In this document: positions 1 to 7,132 of the stretch, piece by piece
Position numbering within the stretch: position 1 is the stretch's first letter
How the letters are laid out: every line of letters starts with the position of its first letter
From: Actinomyces sp. B33
GTDB taxonomy: Bacteria > Actinomycetota > Actinomycetes > Actinomycetales > Actinomycetaceae
Reading direction: 5' to 3'
Assembly: GCF_028437565.1 (NCBI RefSeq)
Contig: NZ_JAMRYR010000006.1
Coordinates: 1-64,000 of the forward strand
Length of the DNA stretch: 64,000 nt
Position numbers and translations under genes: made by a program
Notes under the pieces: generated by a model
What the model saw: the letters and a program-made list of their open reading frames with translations, nothing else
Database searches by the model: none
What the model was told of the DNA's origin: nothing

Positions 1-222
1 CACACCCCACGCCCCCAACCACCCACAAGCACACCCCACGCCCGGCCGACTACAAGCACTCCCCATTCCATCCCGGCCCGTGAGCACAGCCGGCCGATCC
101 GATGATGCCGTGCAGGTGGTCCAGGGCGGTCCCCCCACCCGCGGACGCAGCCGGGCGATACATCGGAATCCGAACCATACTCTCGGCCCGCACACGCACC
201 CGCACTGTGGGACACTGAACCC
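1..222. other. Upstream intergenic DNA with short C-rich direct repeats
   Basis: No gene is visible. Bases 1-14 recur at about 30-43 as CACACCCCACGCCC, each followed by a copy ending ACAAG, so the first 60 bases form a loose 27-30 bp tandem repeat. A probable -10 hexamer, GACACT at 211-216, lies exactly 6 nt before the ATG at 223, suggesting a leaderless transcript for the next gene. Confidence 0.5.
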
Positions 223-1311
223 ATGACACCGCAGTCGAACCCCCACGCGGGCCTCGCGCCCCTGCCCGAACCCATCGCCCGACTCGCCGACGGCGTCGAG
301 CTCCTCGATCCGACGCAGGCCCCTCCGATCCGATGGGGCATCATCGGCGCCGGCTGGATCGGCTCCGTCTTCGCCCAGGACGTCGCCGCCTACTCATCGG
401 GGACCATAGAGGGCGTCGCCGCCCGCGACCCCCAGCGCGCCCGCGAATTCGCCGAGAACTTCGGCGTGGCCCGCGCTTTCGACACCTACGAGGAGCTCGT
501 CTCCTGCCCCGACATCGACGCCGTCTACGTGGCGACGATCCACCCCCAGCACGAGGCCGCCGCCCTCCTGGCCATCAACGCCGGCAAGCCCGTCCTCGTC
601 GAGAAGTGCTTCACGATGGACGCCGCCGCGGCCCGCAGGATCATCGACGCCGCGCATGCCACGGGCGTGTTCTGCATGGAGGCCATGTGGACCCGCCACC
701 TGCCCCACCAGAAGGTCGTCTCCCAGATCGTGCGCAACGGCGGCCTCGGCCAGGTCGTCTCCGTCCATGCCGACCACGGGCAATCCCTCGAGCACATCCG
801 CCGGACGTGGGACCCCGAGCTCGGCGGCGGAGCCCTGATGGACCTGGGCGTCTACTCGATGTCCTTCGTCCAACAGGTCCTCGGCGACTGCGAGATCGTC
901 GGCGCCGCCGCGAAGATGACGGACCTCGGAGTCGACGTCGAGTCGGCGGCGCTCCTGAAGTCGGCGACGGCCCTCGCCTCGGCCTCGTCGAACTTCAACG
1001 GCAAGTCCGCGACCTACGGGGAGGTCGTCTTCAGCGACGGCGCCCTGGAGATGCCCGAGCAGTTCTACCGCCCGACGCTCCTGCGGCTGCGGACCTTCGG
1101 GGCGGGGCGCGCCGGCGACAACGGGGAGCTCGTCGAATGGGACGGGACGGTGCCCGGAGGCTTCCAGTACCAGGCGGCCGAGGTGGCCCGCTGTCTGGCG
1201 GCCGGTCTCACCGAGTCGGAGACGATGCCCTTGAACGACACGATCGCCGTCATGGATCTCCTCGACGACATGCGCCGCAGGATCGGGCTCGTCTACCCCT
1301 GGGAGAAGTGA
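223..1311 (+). CDS. Gfo/Idh/MocA-family NAD(P)-dependent oxidoreductase
   Basis: A 362-residue cytosolic dehydrogenase of the Gfo/Idh/MocA family, which oxidises or reduces sugars, inositols and similar polyols. The N-terminal Rossmann fold carries GAGWIG at residues 42-47. The family EKP lysine motif appears as VEKCF at about 126-130, with Cys where Pro is usual. The C-terminal half has the substrate-binding fold with the GGGALMDLGVY segment. About 32 residues precede the Rossmann fold, longer than usual. The ATG at 223 has no ribosome site but a -10-like GACACT 6 nt upstream, so translation may be leaderless. No neighbouring sugar genes point to a substrate, so the reaction is unassigned. 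Confidence 0.9.
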   Translation: MTPQSNPHAGLAPLPEPIARLADGVELLDPTQAPPIRWGIIGAGWIGSVFAQDVAAYSSGTIEGVAARDPQRAREFAENFGVARAFDTYEELVSCPDIDAVYVATIHPQHEAAALLAINAGKPVLVEKCFTMDAAAARRIIDAAHATGVFCMEAMWTRHLPHQKVVSQIVRNGGLGQVVSVHADHGQSLEHIRRTWDPELGGGALMDLGVYSMSFVQQVLGDCEIVGAAAKMTDLGVDVESAALLKSATALASASSNFNGKSATYGEVVFSDGALEMPEQFYRPTLLRLRTFGAGRAGDNGELVEWDGTVPGGFQYQAAEVARCLAAGLTESETMPLNDTIAVMDLLDDMRRRIGLVYPWEK

Positions 1312-2201
1312 GGCCCCCTCGGCGCGCGCATGCGCTCCGACAGCGGGGAATCCACGTATCCGTATGCGCGGTCTCGGCGATCGACACCGACTCAAGGCCT
1401 ACCCCGGAGCAGTCCCCCATGCGTGCGGGCCACGTGGCGAATCGGCCACGAACTCGGCGAGACCCGGCCCGGGTACGCGTATGCGCGGGCCAGTAGATTC
1501 GCAGATCTCGTGGCGGAGGACGGCAGTCCCGCATGCGCACGTACGCGGCTCGATGATTGGCACCGGCCACGGCCCTCTGAGCCATCTCGCCTGTTCTCCT
1601 GCGCGGCACGGTCAAAACACCACTCTCGCGTGCCCGCCGGCGACGGGGCGCCGTACTCCCGCCCGCCGATGGTGGACATCCTCGTTCCCGCGTGCGGTGA
1701 ACCTCCATTGACCGTCACGTCCAGCTTCCACCCGCGTTCACGCATGCGCGGTGCCGGTCCTATACGAATCCTATACGAGGGACGCACGGCGGTAGACCTC
1801 AATCCGCGTACCGGCGTACCCGCGTACGCGGTGAGCACGTGAGTGCAATCGCAGTTCGGATGGCGCCTCAACCCGCGTACCCGCATGCGCGGTGCCGGTC
1901 ACGGCCCGTGCTTCGGGGCCTCCGGCGTGCCGCCCGCGTACCCGTGTGCGCGGTGCCGGTGAAGGCCGACAGGCCCCGCACGCATCATCGGCGAGGTTCC
2001 ACTCCCCTGCGCTCGCCATCGACGAGCCTCGCGCTCCCGCGCCATCCGAACGCTCCGCGGGAAAAGATCCGCGCAAGGCCCTGACGCGAAATCGAGATCA
2101 AGACACGAGGCGATGAGCACTGGAGCATTCCTCGCGAGTCCCTGACGGAAGGGAGGGCCCGCGCCTCGTTCACGGTCGGAAAGGTCGGTCGGAAGAGCCC
2201 C
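1312..2201. other. Gene-free 890-bp region with degenerate ~60-bp periodic repeats
   Basis: The predicted frames here look like spurious high-GC reading frames without recognisable domains. What is visible is a family of GC-rich near-palindromic units around a core like CCCGCATGCGCGGT, described separately at 1351-2020. The 180 bases beyond 2020 show no gene or clear terminator. Confidence 0.6.
1351..2020. repeat. Degenerate CRISPR-like repeat array A, ~58-61 bp period
   Basis: The octamer-like core TGCGCGGT or a variant starts at 1365, 1424, 1482, 1542, 1600, then 1745, 1825, 1886, 1947 and 2008. Intervals are 59, 58, 60 and 58 in the first block and 80, 61, 61, 61 in the second, with a disordered stretch at 1610-1740. 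The best units, at 1871-1899 and 1932-1960, share CCCGCGTACCCG followed by GTGCCGGT after the core. Each core is a short inverted repeat (CCGC..GCGG). A 61-bp period with a 28-29 bp GC-rich palindromic repeat is typical of type I-E CRISPR arrays. These units are too diverged to be an active array and no cas gene is in the window. Confidence 0.55.
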
Positions 2202-3263
2202 TCACCCGAGCCGTTCAGCCGTCCACACGAGCGTCGAATAGGCGATCGCGACGGGCTCGCCCGGGGCGAACCGGAGATGCTCGTAGAGGTACCACCGCAG
2301 GTTCTCCTGCATGCGAGCGCGGCCGGCCCGATCCTGGCGCAGGTAGGACGAGCGCGTGGTCCCCAGGTCGAGGATCTCCTCGGGAGTCTTCGTATCCTCC
2401 CAGGGGATGACGTCGAGGACGGGGCTGGTGAACGAGGAGCCGAACGCCGGCGGGCGGTCGGGTCGGTGGACGTCGCCTGAGCGCATGATCCGGGTGAGTC
2501 GGTGGATCCAGGGGATCGAGACGTCCATCTGGTTCCACACGGCGCAGATCGTTCCCGAGGGGGCGAGGATCCTCGCGGTCTCGGTGCTCGCGGCGTCGGG
2601 GTCGACCCAGTGCCAGGATTGGGCGTAGACGACGAGGTCGGTGGCGGCGTCCGGCAGCCCGGTATCTTCGGCGGAGGCGGCGAGGAGGCGGATCGTCGGA
2701 GCATGGGCGTGGGCACGGGCGTGCGACGTCGACGAGGCGGGGGCGGAAGTCCACGGGGAGGACTGGTCGAGGACGGGCGAGGCACCCGCCGGGACCGACG
2801 CCTGGCCGTGAGTGCGAGCAGGGACGTACGGCCTCGACAAGGCGGAAGCGGGAGTCCGCGAGGAGAACTGGTCGAGGACGGGCGAGGCACCCGCCGAGAC
2901 GGACGCCTGGCCGGAGGCGTCGGACGGGGCCTCGGGAAAGCCCGTGGATGAGGGGCGTCCGGGCGTGTTCGAGAGGGTCGGGATTTCGTCGCTTTGGAGG
3001 AGGTATCCACTGGTTTTCAGAACGTGGGCCATGTGTCGGCGCATGGCGGCGGAGGGTTCGACGGCGGTGACGTCGAGACCTCGGTCGGCCAGGAGGAGCG
3101 TCATCTTGCCGGTGCCGGCGCCGATGTCGGCGCCGGTGCGGGCCGGGCGGCCCAGTGAGGCCTCGGTTCGCGCGAGGAGGGCATCGAGGGCGGGGGTCGG
3201 GTAGGCGGGTCGGACCGCCGCGTACCGCGGGGAGTCGGCGTCGAAGGGGTTGGCGGATTCCAC
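2202..3263 (-). CDS. Class I SAM-dependent methyltransferase with large low-complexity insertion
   Basis: A 353-residue methyltransferase of the Methyltransf_11/25 type. Motif I, DIGAGTG, is at residues 46-52, an acidic post-I region AVEP at 67-70, and the QSWHW segment typical of this subgroup at 215-219. Between motif I and the rest of the fold lies an insertion of about 100 residues (85-188), rich in Ser, Ala and Pro, containing two copies of a 35-residue unit that begin GQASV at 118 and 153. Related enzymes are about 250 residues, so the excess is this insertion. The start is GTG at 3263; TAGGAT at 3270-3275 on the minus strand is 6 nt upstream, suggesting a leaderless mRNA. The substrate is unknown. 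Confidence 0.85.
   Translation of the reverse strand: MESANPFDADSPRYAAVRPAYPTPALDALLARTEASLGRPARTGADIGAGTGKMTLLLADRGLDVTAVEPSAAMRRHMAHVLKTSGYLLQSDEIPTLSNTPGRPSSTGFPEAPSDASGQASVSAGASPVLDQFSSRTPASALSRPYVPARTHGQASVPAGASPVLDQSSPWTSAPASSTSHARAHAHAPTIRLLAASAEDTGLPDAATDLVVYAQSWHWVDPDAASTETARILAPSGTICAVWNQMDVSIPWIHRLTRIMRSGDVHRPDRPPAFGSSFTSPVLDVIPWEDTKTPEEILDLGTTRSSYLRQDRAGRARMQENLRWYLYEHLRFAPGEPVAIAYSTLVWTAERLG
2763..2972 (-). repeat. Intragenic 105-bp direct repeat (35 codons x2)
   Basis: The segment starting at 2763 recurs at 2868, exactly 105 bp on. The cores match nearly base for base over about 29 bp (CTGGTCGAGGACGGGCGAGG onward) and the rest is diverged. The spacing is a multiple of three, so the methyltransferase frame is kept. 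Confidence 0.85.
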
Positions 3264-3358
3264 TCGGGGATCCTATCCGCCTCGTCCCCGGCCTCGTCTC
3301 GCAGCCTCTCTCAGCACTCGTTCCGAGTCCTCCTTCCGTACGCTATGCGCCCACCCCT

Positions 3359-3440
3359 CCCCTCCTCCGCTCTTTCCCCCGAAAACGAACATTTCCCCGC
3401 ATAATCGGGCCCGTTTTTTCGTTTTCGAGGGAAATCACCG
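3359..3440. repeat. 82-bp exact repeat, copy 1
   Basis: Identical to 5722-5803, in the same orientation. It contains an outer inverted repeat (CGAAAACGAA with TTCGTTTTCG) and an inner hairpin (CCCG..CGGG) followed by a T run, so it could fold as a nested stem or act as a terminator. The two copies flank the amidase gene. Confidence 0.95.
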
Positions 3441-3521
3441 GGGCTCTGGACCGGATGAGGACCTGGAGGGGCGGACCCGCCGAAGGATGAGGAAGACTTC
3501 GGGCCCTTGACCGACCCCGAA

Positions 3522-3557
3522 CCTGGACCTGGACTAGGACCTGGACCTGGACTAGGA
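3522..3557. repeat. 18-bp tandem duplication
   Basis: CCTGGACCTGGACTAGGA occurs twice head to tail, at 3522-3539 and 3540-3557. It lies within low-complexity DNA built of related words and matches no known element. Confidence 0.9.
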
Positions 3558-3981
3558 CCACAAGCCAAGACCAGACCAGGGCGGGACGAAAACCGGATCT
3601 GGTCGGAGAAACGAGCAGCCGTCTTCCCTCGAAAGTCAGACGATCTCTAGAGTGCGGAGAACAGAGGACCTCCTGGTTGAGATGTGAGCGTCGACAGCCC
3701 ACGCCCCCGGAGATCCTCCCTCATGATTCACAGCCAGTGTCACCAATGCCCTGTCCAAGTACAACCAGACCGAGACCCAGGCCAGGCCAGAACCGGATTC
3801 AGACCGGATCAAGACCCACAGGAGTCGCCCACCCGCAGGATGAAGTAAACCTCCGGCTCACCGCCCCCGGTCCAACCCAGACCAGGCCCCCGACCGGACC
3901 CGAGCCGGGACCACGACCACGACCGGGACAGAGGCAAGCGCGTCCGAGCCGAAGTCAAGACCCGGACACCCGAACGGCGGC

Positions 3982-5439
3982 TCACCTGGCGATCGGCGGC
4001 ACGGGCCCGCTGACACCGCCGTGGGCATCGAGGTCGCGAGCCAAACGCAGGATCAGGCCCTCGCACCCGCTACGAGCGACGACCTGCGCGCCGACCGGAA
4101 GCCCCTCCGGCGTCAATCCCGCGAACATCGAGGCCGCCGGATGCCCCGTAACATTGAACAGCGCCGTGTTCGACACGACAGGGGTCGAGGCCGCGAGCGC
4201 GGAAAGAGCATTCCTGCCCTCGAGGTCGTGGGCGCCGCCGGGCTCCCCGAGCAGCGTCGGGATGAGGATGAGGTCGGCGCCGCCGAACGCCTCCTGGACG
4301 CGCAGACGCATCCGCTCAGCGGACCTTTCAGCGGCCCTCACCGCCCAGGGACGGACCCGTGCGCCGACCGCGGCGATGGTCCTCGTCGTAGAGGCGAGGG
4401 CCTTGGGGTCGTCGACCTGCCTCGACTCCTCATAAACGCCCGCCGCGTAGAGGGCGAGGAAAGGCGCGGTGGCCCACGGCCAGCGCACCCTTCCCTCGCG
4501 CACGTCGTGCCCGGCGGCGCCCAGCCGCTCGGCGAAGCCCCGGATCGCCTCGGCGACCTCGGGCGACGGATGCGCCCCCGGCATGATTGAAGGCGTGGCG
4601 ACGAGGATCCTCAAAGGCCGATCGGGGGCCGCGAGGACCCCAGGCGCGGAGAGGACGGTCGGCACGGCCCCGGCCTCGTCCCAGGACGAGTCCTCATCGG
4701 CCCCGCGGGCGCCGGTACCGGCCTCGACGACCCTCCACCTGTCGACCGGGTCGTTCCCGCTGATGACCTCCATGACGAGCGCCATGTCCTCGGCGGTGCG
4801 GGTGATCGCCCCGAAGGTCGCGAGCCCGTGCCAGTGCTCGGCCAGTGGAGCCGAGGACACGCGGCCCCTCGTCGGTTTGAGGCCGAAGACCCCGCACGCG
4901 GACGCCGGGATGCGCAGGGATCCTCCCCCGTCGGCCCCCATCGCAATGGGGACGATCCCGGCCGCCACTGCGACCGCAGAGCCCGCCGACGACCCTCCCG
5001 GCGACCGGCTGAGGTCCCACGGGTTGAGGGTCGCGCCGTGGTGCTCGGACTCCCCGGCGGGCACCTGCCCGAACTCCGGCATGTTCGTGCGCCCGACGAT
5101 GACGGCGCCGGCTTCGCGCAGTCGGCGGATCGTCTCGCAATCGCGACTGGCGGGCCTGGTGTTCGCAGCGCCGCCGAGGCTGGTGACGTCCCCGGCGACG
5201 TCGTACTCCTCTTTGACGGCGATGGGGACGCCGGCGAGGGGGCCCTGGTGGGGCCCGTGGGCGTCGAGGGCATCCGCTTCAGCGAGGGCAGCCTGGGCGC
5301 GGACGACGGTGAAGGCGTTGAGCGCGGGATCGAGGCGAGCGATGCGGGCGAGGGTTTCCTCGACGACGCTGCGCGCGGTGATGCGTCCGGCGCGGACGTC
5401 GGCGGCGGTCTCGCGTGCGGACGGGCAGGGAGCGATCAT
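3982..5439 (-). CDS. Amidase-signature family amidase
   Basis: A 485-residue amidase-signature enzyme that hydrolyses an amide bond; the family includes GatA, aryl-acylamidases and indoleacetamide hydrolases. The Ser-cisSer-Lys triad is readable as Lys76 (VKEEYD), Ser150 in the GGSSAGS motif and nucleophile Ser174 in GGGSLRIPA. Length is normal for the family. No gatB or gatC lies nearby, so a catabolic amidase is more likely than the tRNA amidotransferase subunit. The ATG at 5439 has a strong AGGAGG ribosome site. The gene stands alone and is flanked by the two copies of the exact 82-bp repeat. Confidence 0.9.
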   Translation of the reverse strand: MIAPCPSARETAADVRAGRITARSVVEETLARIARLDPALNAFTVVRAQAALAEADALDAHGPHQGPLAGVPIAVKEEYDVAGDVTSLGGAANTRPASRDCETIRRLREAGAVIVGRTNMPEFGQVPAGESEHHGATLNPWDLSRSPGGSSAGSAVAVAAGIVPIAMGADGGGSLRIPASACGVFGLKPTRGRVSSAPLAEHWHGLATFGAITRTAEDMALVMEVISGNDPVDRWRVVEAGTGARGADEDSSWDEAGAVPTVLSAPGVLAAPDRPLRILVATPSIMPGAHPSPEVAEAIRGFAERLGAAGHDVREGRVRWPWATAPFLALYAAGVYEESRQVDDPKALASTTRTIAAVGARVRPWAVRAAERSAERMRLRVQEAFGGADLILIPTLLGEPGGAHDLEGRNALSALAASTPVVSNTALFNVTGHPAASMFAGLTPEGLPVGAQVVARSGCEGLILRLARDLDAHGGVSGPVPPIAR

Positions 5440-5476
5440 GATTCCTCCTGGGGGAACGCGGTGCTGTCATCGTATG

Positions 5477-5690
5477 GGCATGGGCCCGCCGGACGCGGAG
5501 GGAGCGATGCGGCGCCGGTGCCCGCCAGGACGATCCCATCCACGGGCTCGTCAGACGCGGAGGAAGGGATCCGCGGGATGCGGTTCTCACGCGCGTATGG
5601 GCATGGTCGCGAGGACACGGGCATGGCCGATATATCGCGGACCCAAAGACTACTGCCTAAGCATGGTCTCGGGAGCACGGGCATGGATCT
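5477..5690. repeat. Degenerate ~61-bp periodic repeat B, four units
   Basis: Units begin near 5478, 5538, 5601 and 5661. The first pair shares GACGCGGAGG at 5492 and 5554 (62 bp apart). The second pair shares GCATGGTC and GCACGGGCATGG-like ends at 5601 and 5661 (60 bp apart). Spacing matches arrays A, C and D, but the sequence differs. Confidence 0.5.
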
Positions 5691-5721
5691 TCCGCGCGCC
5701 CTGTCGTCCTGTCGCCGCCAC

Positions 5722-5803
5722 CCCCTCCTCCGCTCTTTCCCCCGAAAACGAACATTTCCCCGCATAATCGGGCCCGTTTTTTCGTTTTCGAGGGAAATCA
5801 CCG
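5722..5803. repeat. 82-bp exact repeat, copy 2
   Basis: Identical over 82 bp to 3359-3440 and 2,363 bp from it. Sequence outside the 82 bp differs at once, which argues against a recent larger duplication. Confidence 0.95.
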
Positions 5804-5902
5804 CATCTGCGCGACCCGATCGCCCAGCATCCAAATCCGATCGGCGTCTCGCACCTCCGCCACGCCCAGCCTGCCCGTCCGAACCGACCGTCTTCCCGCC
5901 GG

Positions 5903-7132
5903 TTAGGTGACGACGACGAAGTCCGCCCAGCCTCGCAGATCGGCCTCACCGAGAGCCCCTCCGCCACCGGGCACCGCAGCACCGTCGCCGTCGGATTCCC
6001 TCCCTCCGAGATCGACGAGGCGCGCCTCGTCCTGCTCGGCCCATACTTCCCACCACGGCTCGTAAAGGTCGCCGTCTCGCGTGATCGCCCGACGGTAGCG
6101 TTCCTGGGCGCCGCCCGACGCCTCAATCCAGATGACGAGGACGGCCCGCCGCCTCGTCTCCGACGTCAGGGCGCCGCACCCTTCGAGGATCACCGGCGCG
6201 CCGGGCCGGAGGACCTCCTCGTCGCCACGGGCGCCCGTCTGCCAATCCCACGGCCGGTAGCGCGCCGGCTCGCCGGAGGCGAGCGCCTCGACGATCTCCT
6301 CCGCGCATCGGCTCCCGGCGGCCAGGCCGTGCCATCCCTCGTAGAGGGTATCCAGGCTGAGGATGCGCGCACCGTCCCATCGGGGCAGATCGCCGAGGGC
6401 GTCGGCGAGCGCGTGGGCGAAGGTCGTCTTGCCCGCTCCGGAGAGGCCGTCGACGACGATCACCGGGGTTCGCGAGGCGCGCGGCATACCGGCCGAGGTC
6501 TCCCGGATTCCTCCCTGACCGCGAACAGGCCGCCGCTCGCCCGAACCCGTCTCAGCCCCGCCGGCCGGGGTTCGCGAGACGCCCACAGCACCAGCCGGCG
6601 CTTGCGACGCACCCATCGCAACGCCCACAGTCCGCGAGGCGTTCGGCGCAACGACCGGAATCTCCCGGTCTCCTCCGTCACTGCGAGCGGACGGGCGCCC
6701 GCCCAGTCGCACGTCCGCCTCGTCGCTCTCCCTGTCGGCGGTTTCCACCGGGAGAATCTCGGCGCCCGGGGGCTCCGGGGCTCCCCACCCGTTCGCCGGA
6801 GCGACCGGGCTTCCCGAGGACAGCGCGTCCGTGCACGCCTCGATGATCTCGCCCGGCAGGGGCCCGCCGTCCCATGCGACGACCATGACGCAACGACCGC
6901 CCCTCTCACGCGCGGCCGCGCCGCCCCTGGGATCCGGCGTGGGCGCGCCGCCGTCGCCCACGGGGAATGGCCGCGCGCCCGCGTCCTTGCGCGGGGCCCG
7001 CCGCGTCGACGAAGAGGCGCCGCGCTCCGCCGGGATGTCGGCATGCCCGAGGGGTCCCGGCCGCGAGGTAGCCGCAGAGTCGGTGCCGCGCTCCGCCGGA
7101 GCCCCGTGCGTCGTCGAGTCCACGGCTCTCAC
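5903..7132 (-). CDS. P-loop kinase-like protein in the TPP-riboswitch operon
   Basis: A 409-residue protein whose C-terminal ~190 residues form a P-loop nucleotide kinase fold. Walker A is DGLSGAGKTT at about 228-237, followed by a uridine-kinase-like DTLYEGWHGL segment and a hydrophobic VILEGCGAL strand. The first ~220 residues are low complexity (Gly, Pro, Arg, Ala), with one more ordered patch near 81-105. The GTG start overlaps the stop of the upstream ECF fusion gene by 4 bp (GTGA), which supports the long form. Being third in a TPP-regulated transport operon hints at a role with thiamine or a precursor. That is inference; no substrate can be read from the sequence. Confidence 0.7.
   Translation of the reverse strand: MRAVDSTTHGAPAERGTDSAATSRPGPLGHADIPAERGASSSTRRAPRKDAGARPFPVGDGGAPTPDPRGGAAARERGGRCVMVVAWDGGPLPGEIIEACTDALSSGSPVAPANGWGAPEPPGAEILPVETADRESDEADVRLGGRPSARSDGGDREIPVVAPNASRTVGVAMGASQAPAGAVGVSRTPAGGAETGSGERRPVRGQGGIRETSAGMPRASRTPVIVVDGLSGAGKTTFAHALADALGDLPRWDGARILSLDTLYEGWHGLAAGSRCAEEIVEALASGEPARYRPWDWQTGARGDEEVLRPGAPVILEGCGALTSETRRRAVLVIWIEASGGAQERYRRAITRDGDLYEPWWEVWAEQDEARLVDLGGRESDGDGAAVPGGGGALGEADLRGWADFVVVT

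Larger units (their letters stand above)
3264..3981. other. Gene-free 718-bp region: 82-bp repeat copy plus low-complexity DNA
   Basis: Copy 1 of the 82-bp repeat is at 3359-3440. From about 3510 to 3960 the DNA is dominated by short CCTGGA, CCAGACC and ACCGGA words, including an exact 18-bp tandem duplication at 3522-3557. No convincing gene is present; frames crossing it have no recognisable domain. Confidence 0.7.
5440..5902. other. Gene-free 463-bp region with periodic repeats and 82-bp repeat copy
   Basis: It holds four degenerate units about 61 bp apart (5477-5690) and then copy 2 of the 82-bp repeat (5722-5803). No gene is supported. Confidence 0.65.

Noticed and set aside
1250-2120. 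Several 70-170 codon frames in the first intergenic region
   Set aside because: They overlap one another on both strands, lack ribosome sites and domains, and the periodic repeats explain the openness.
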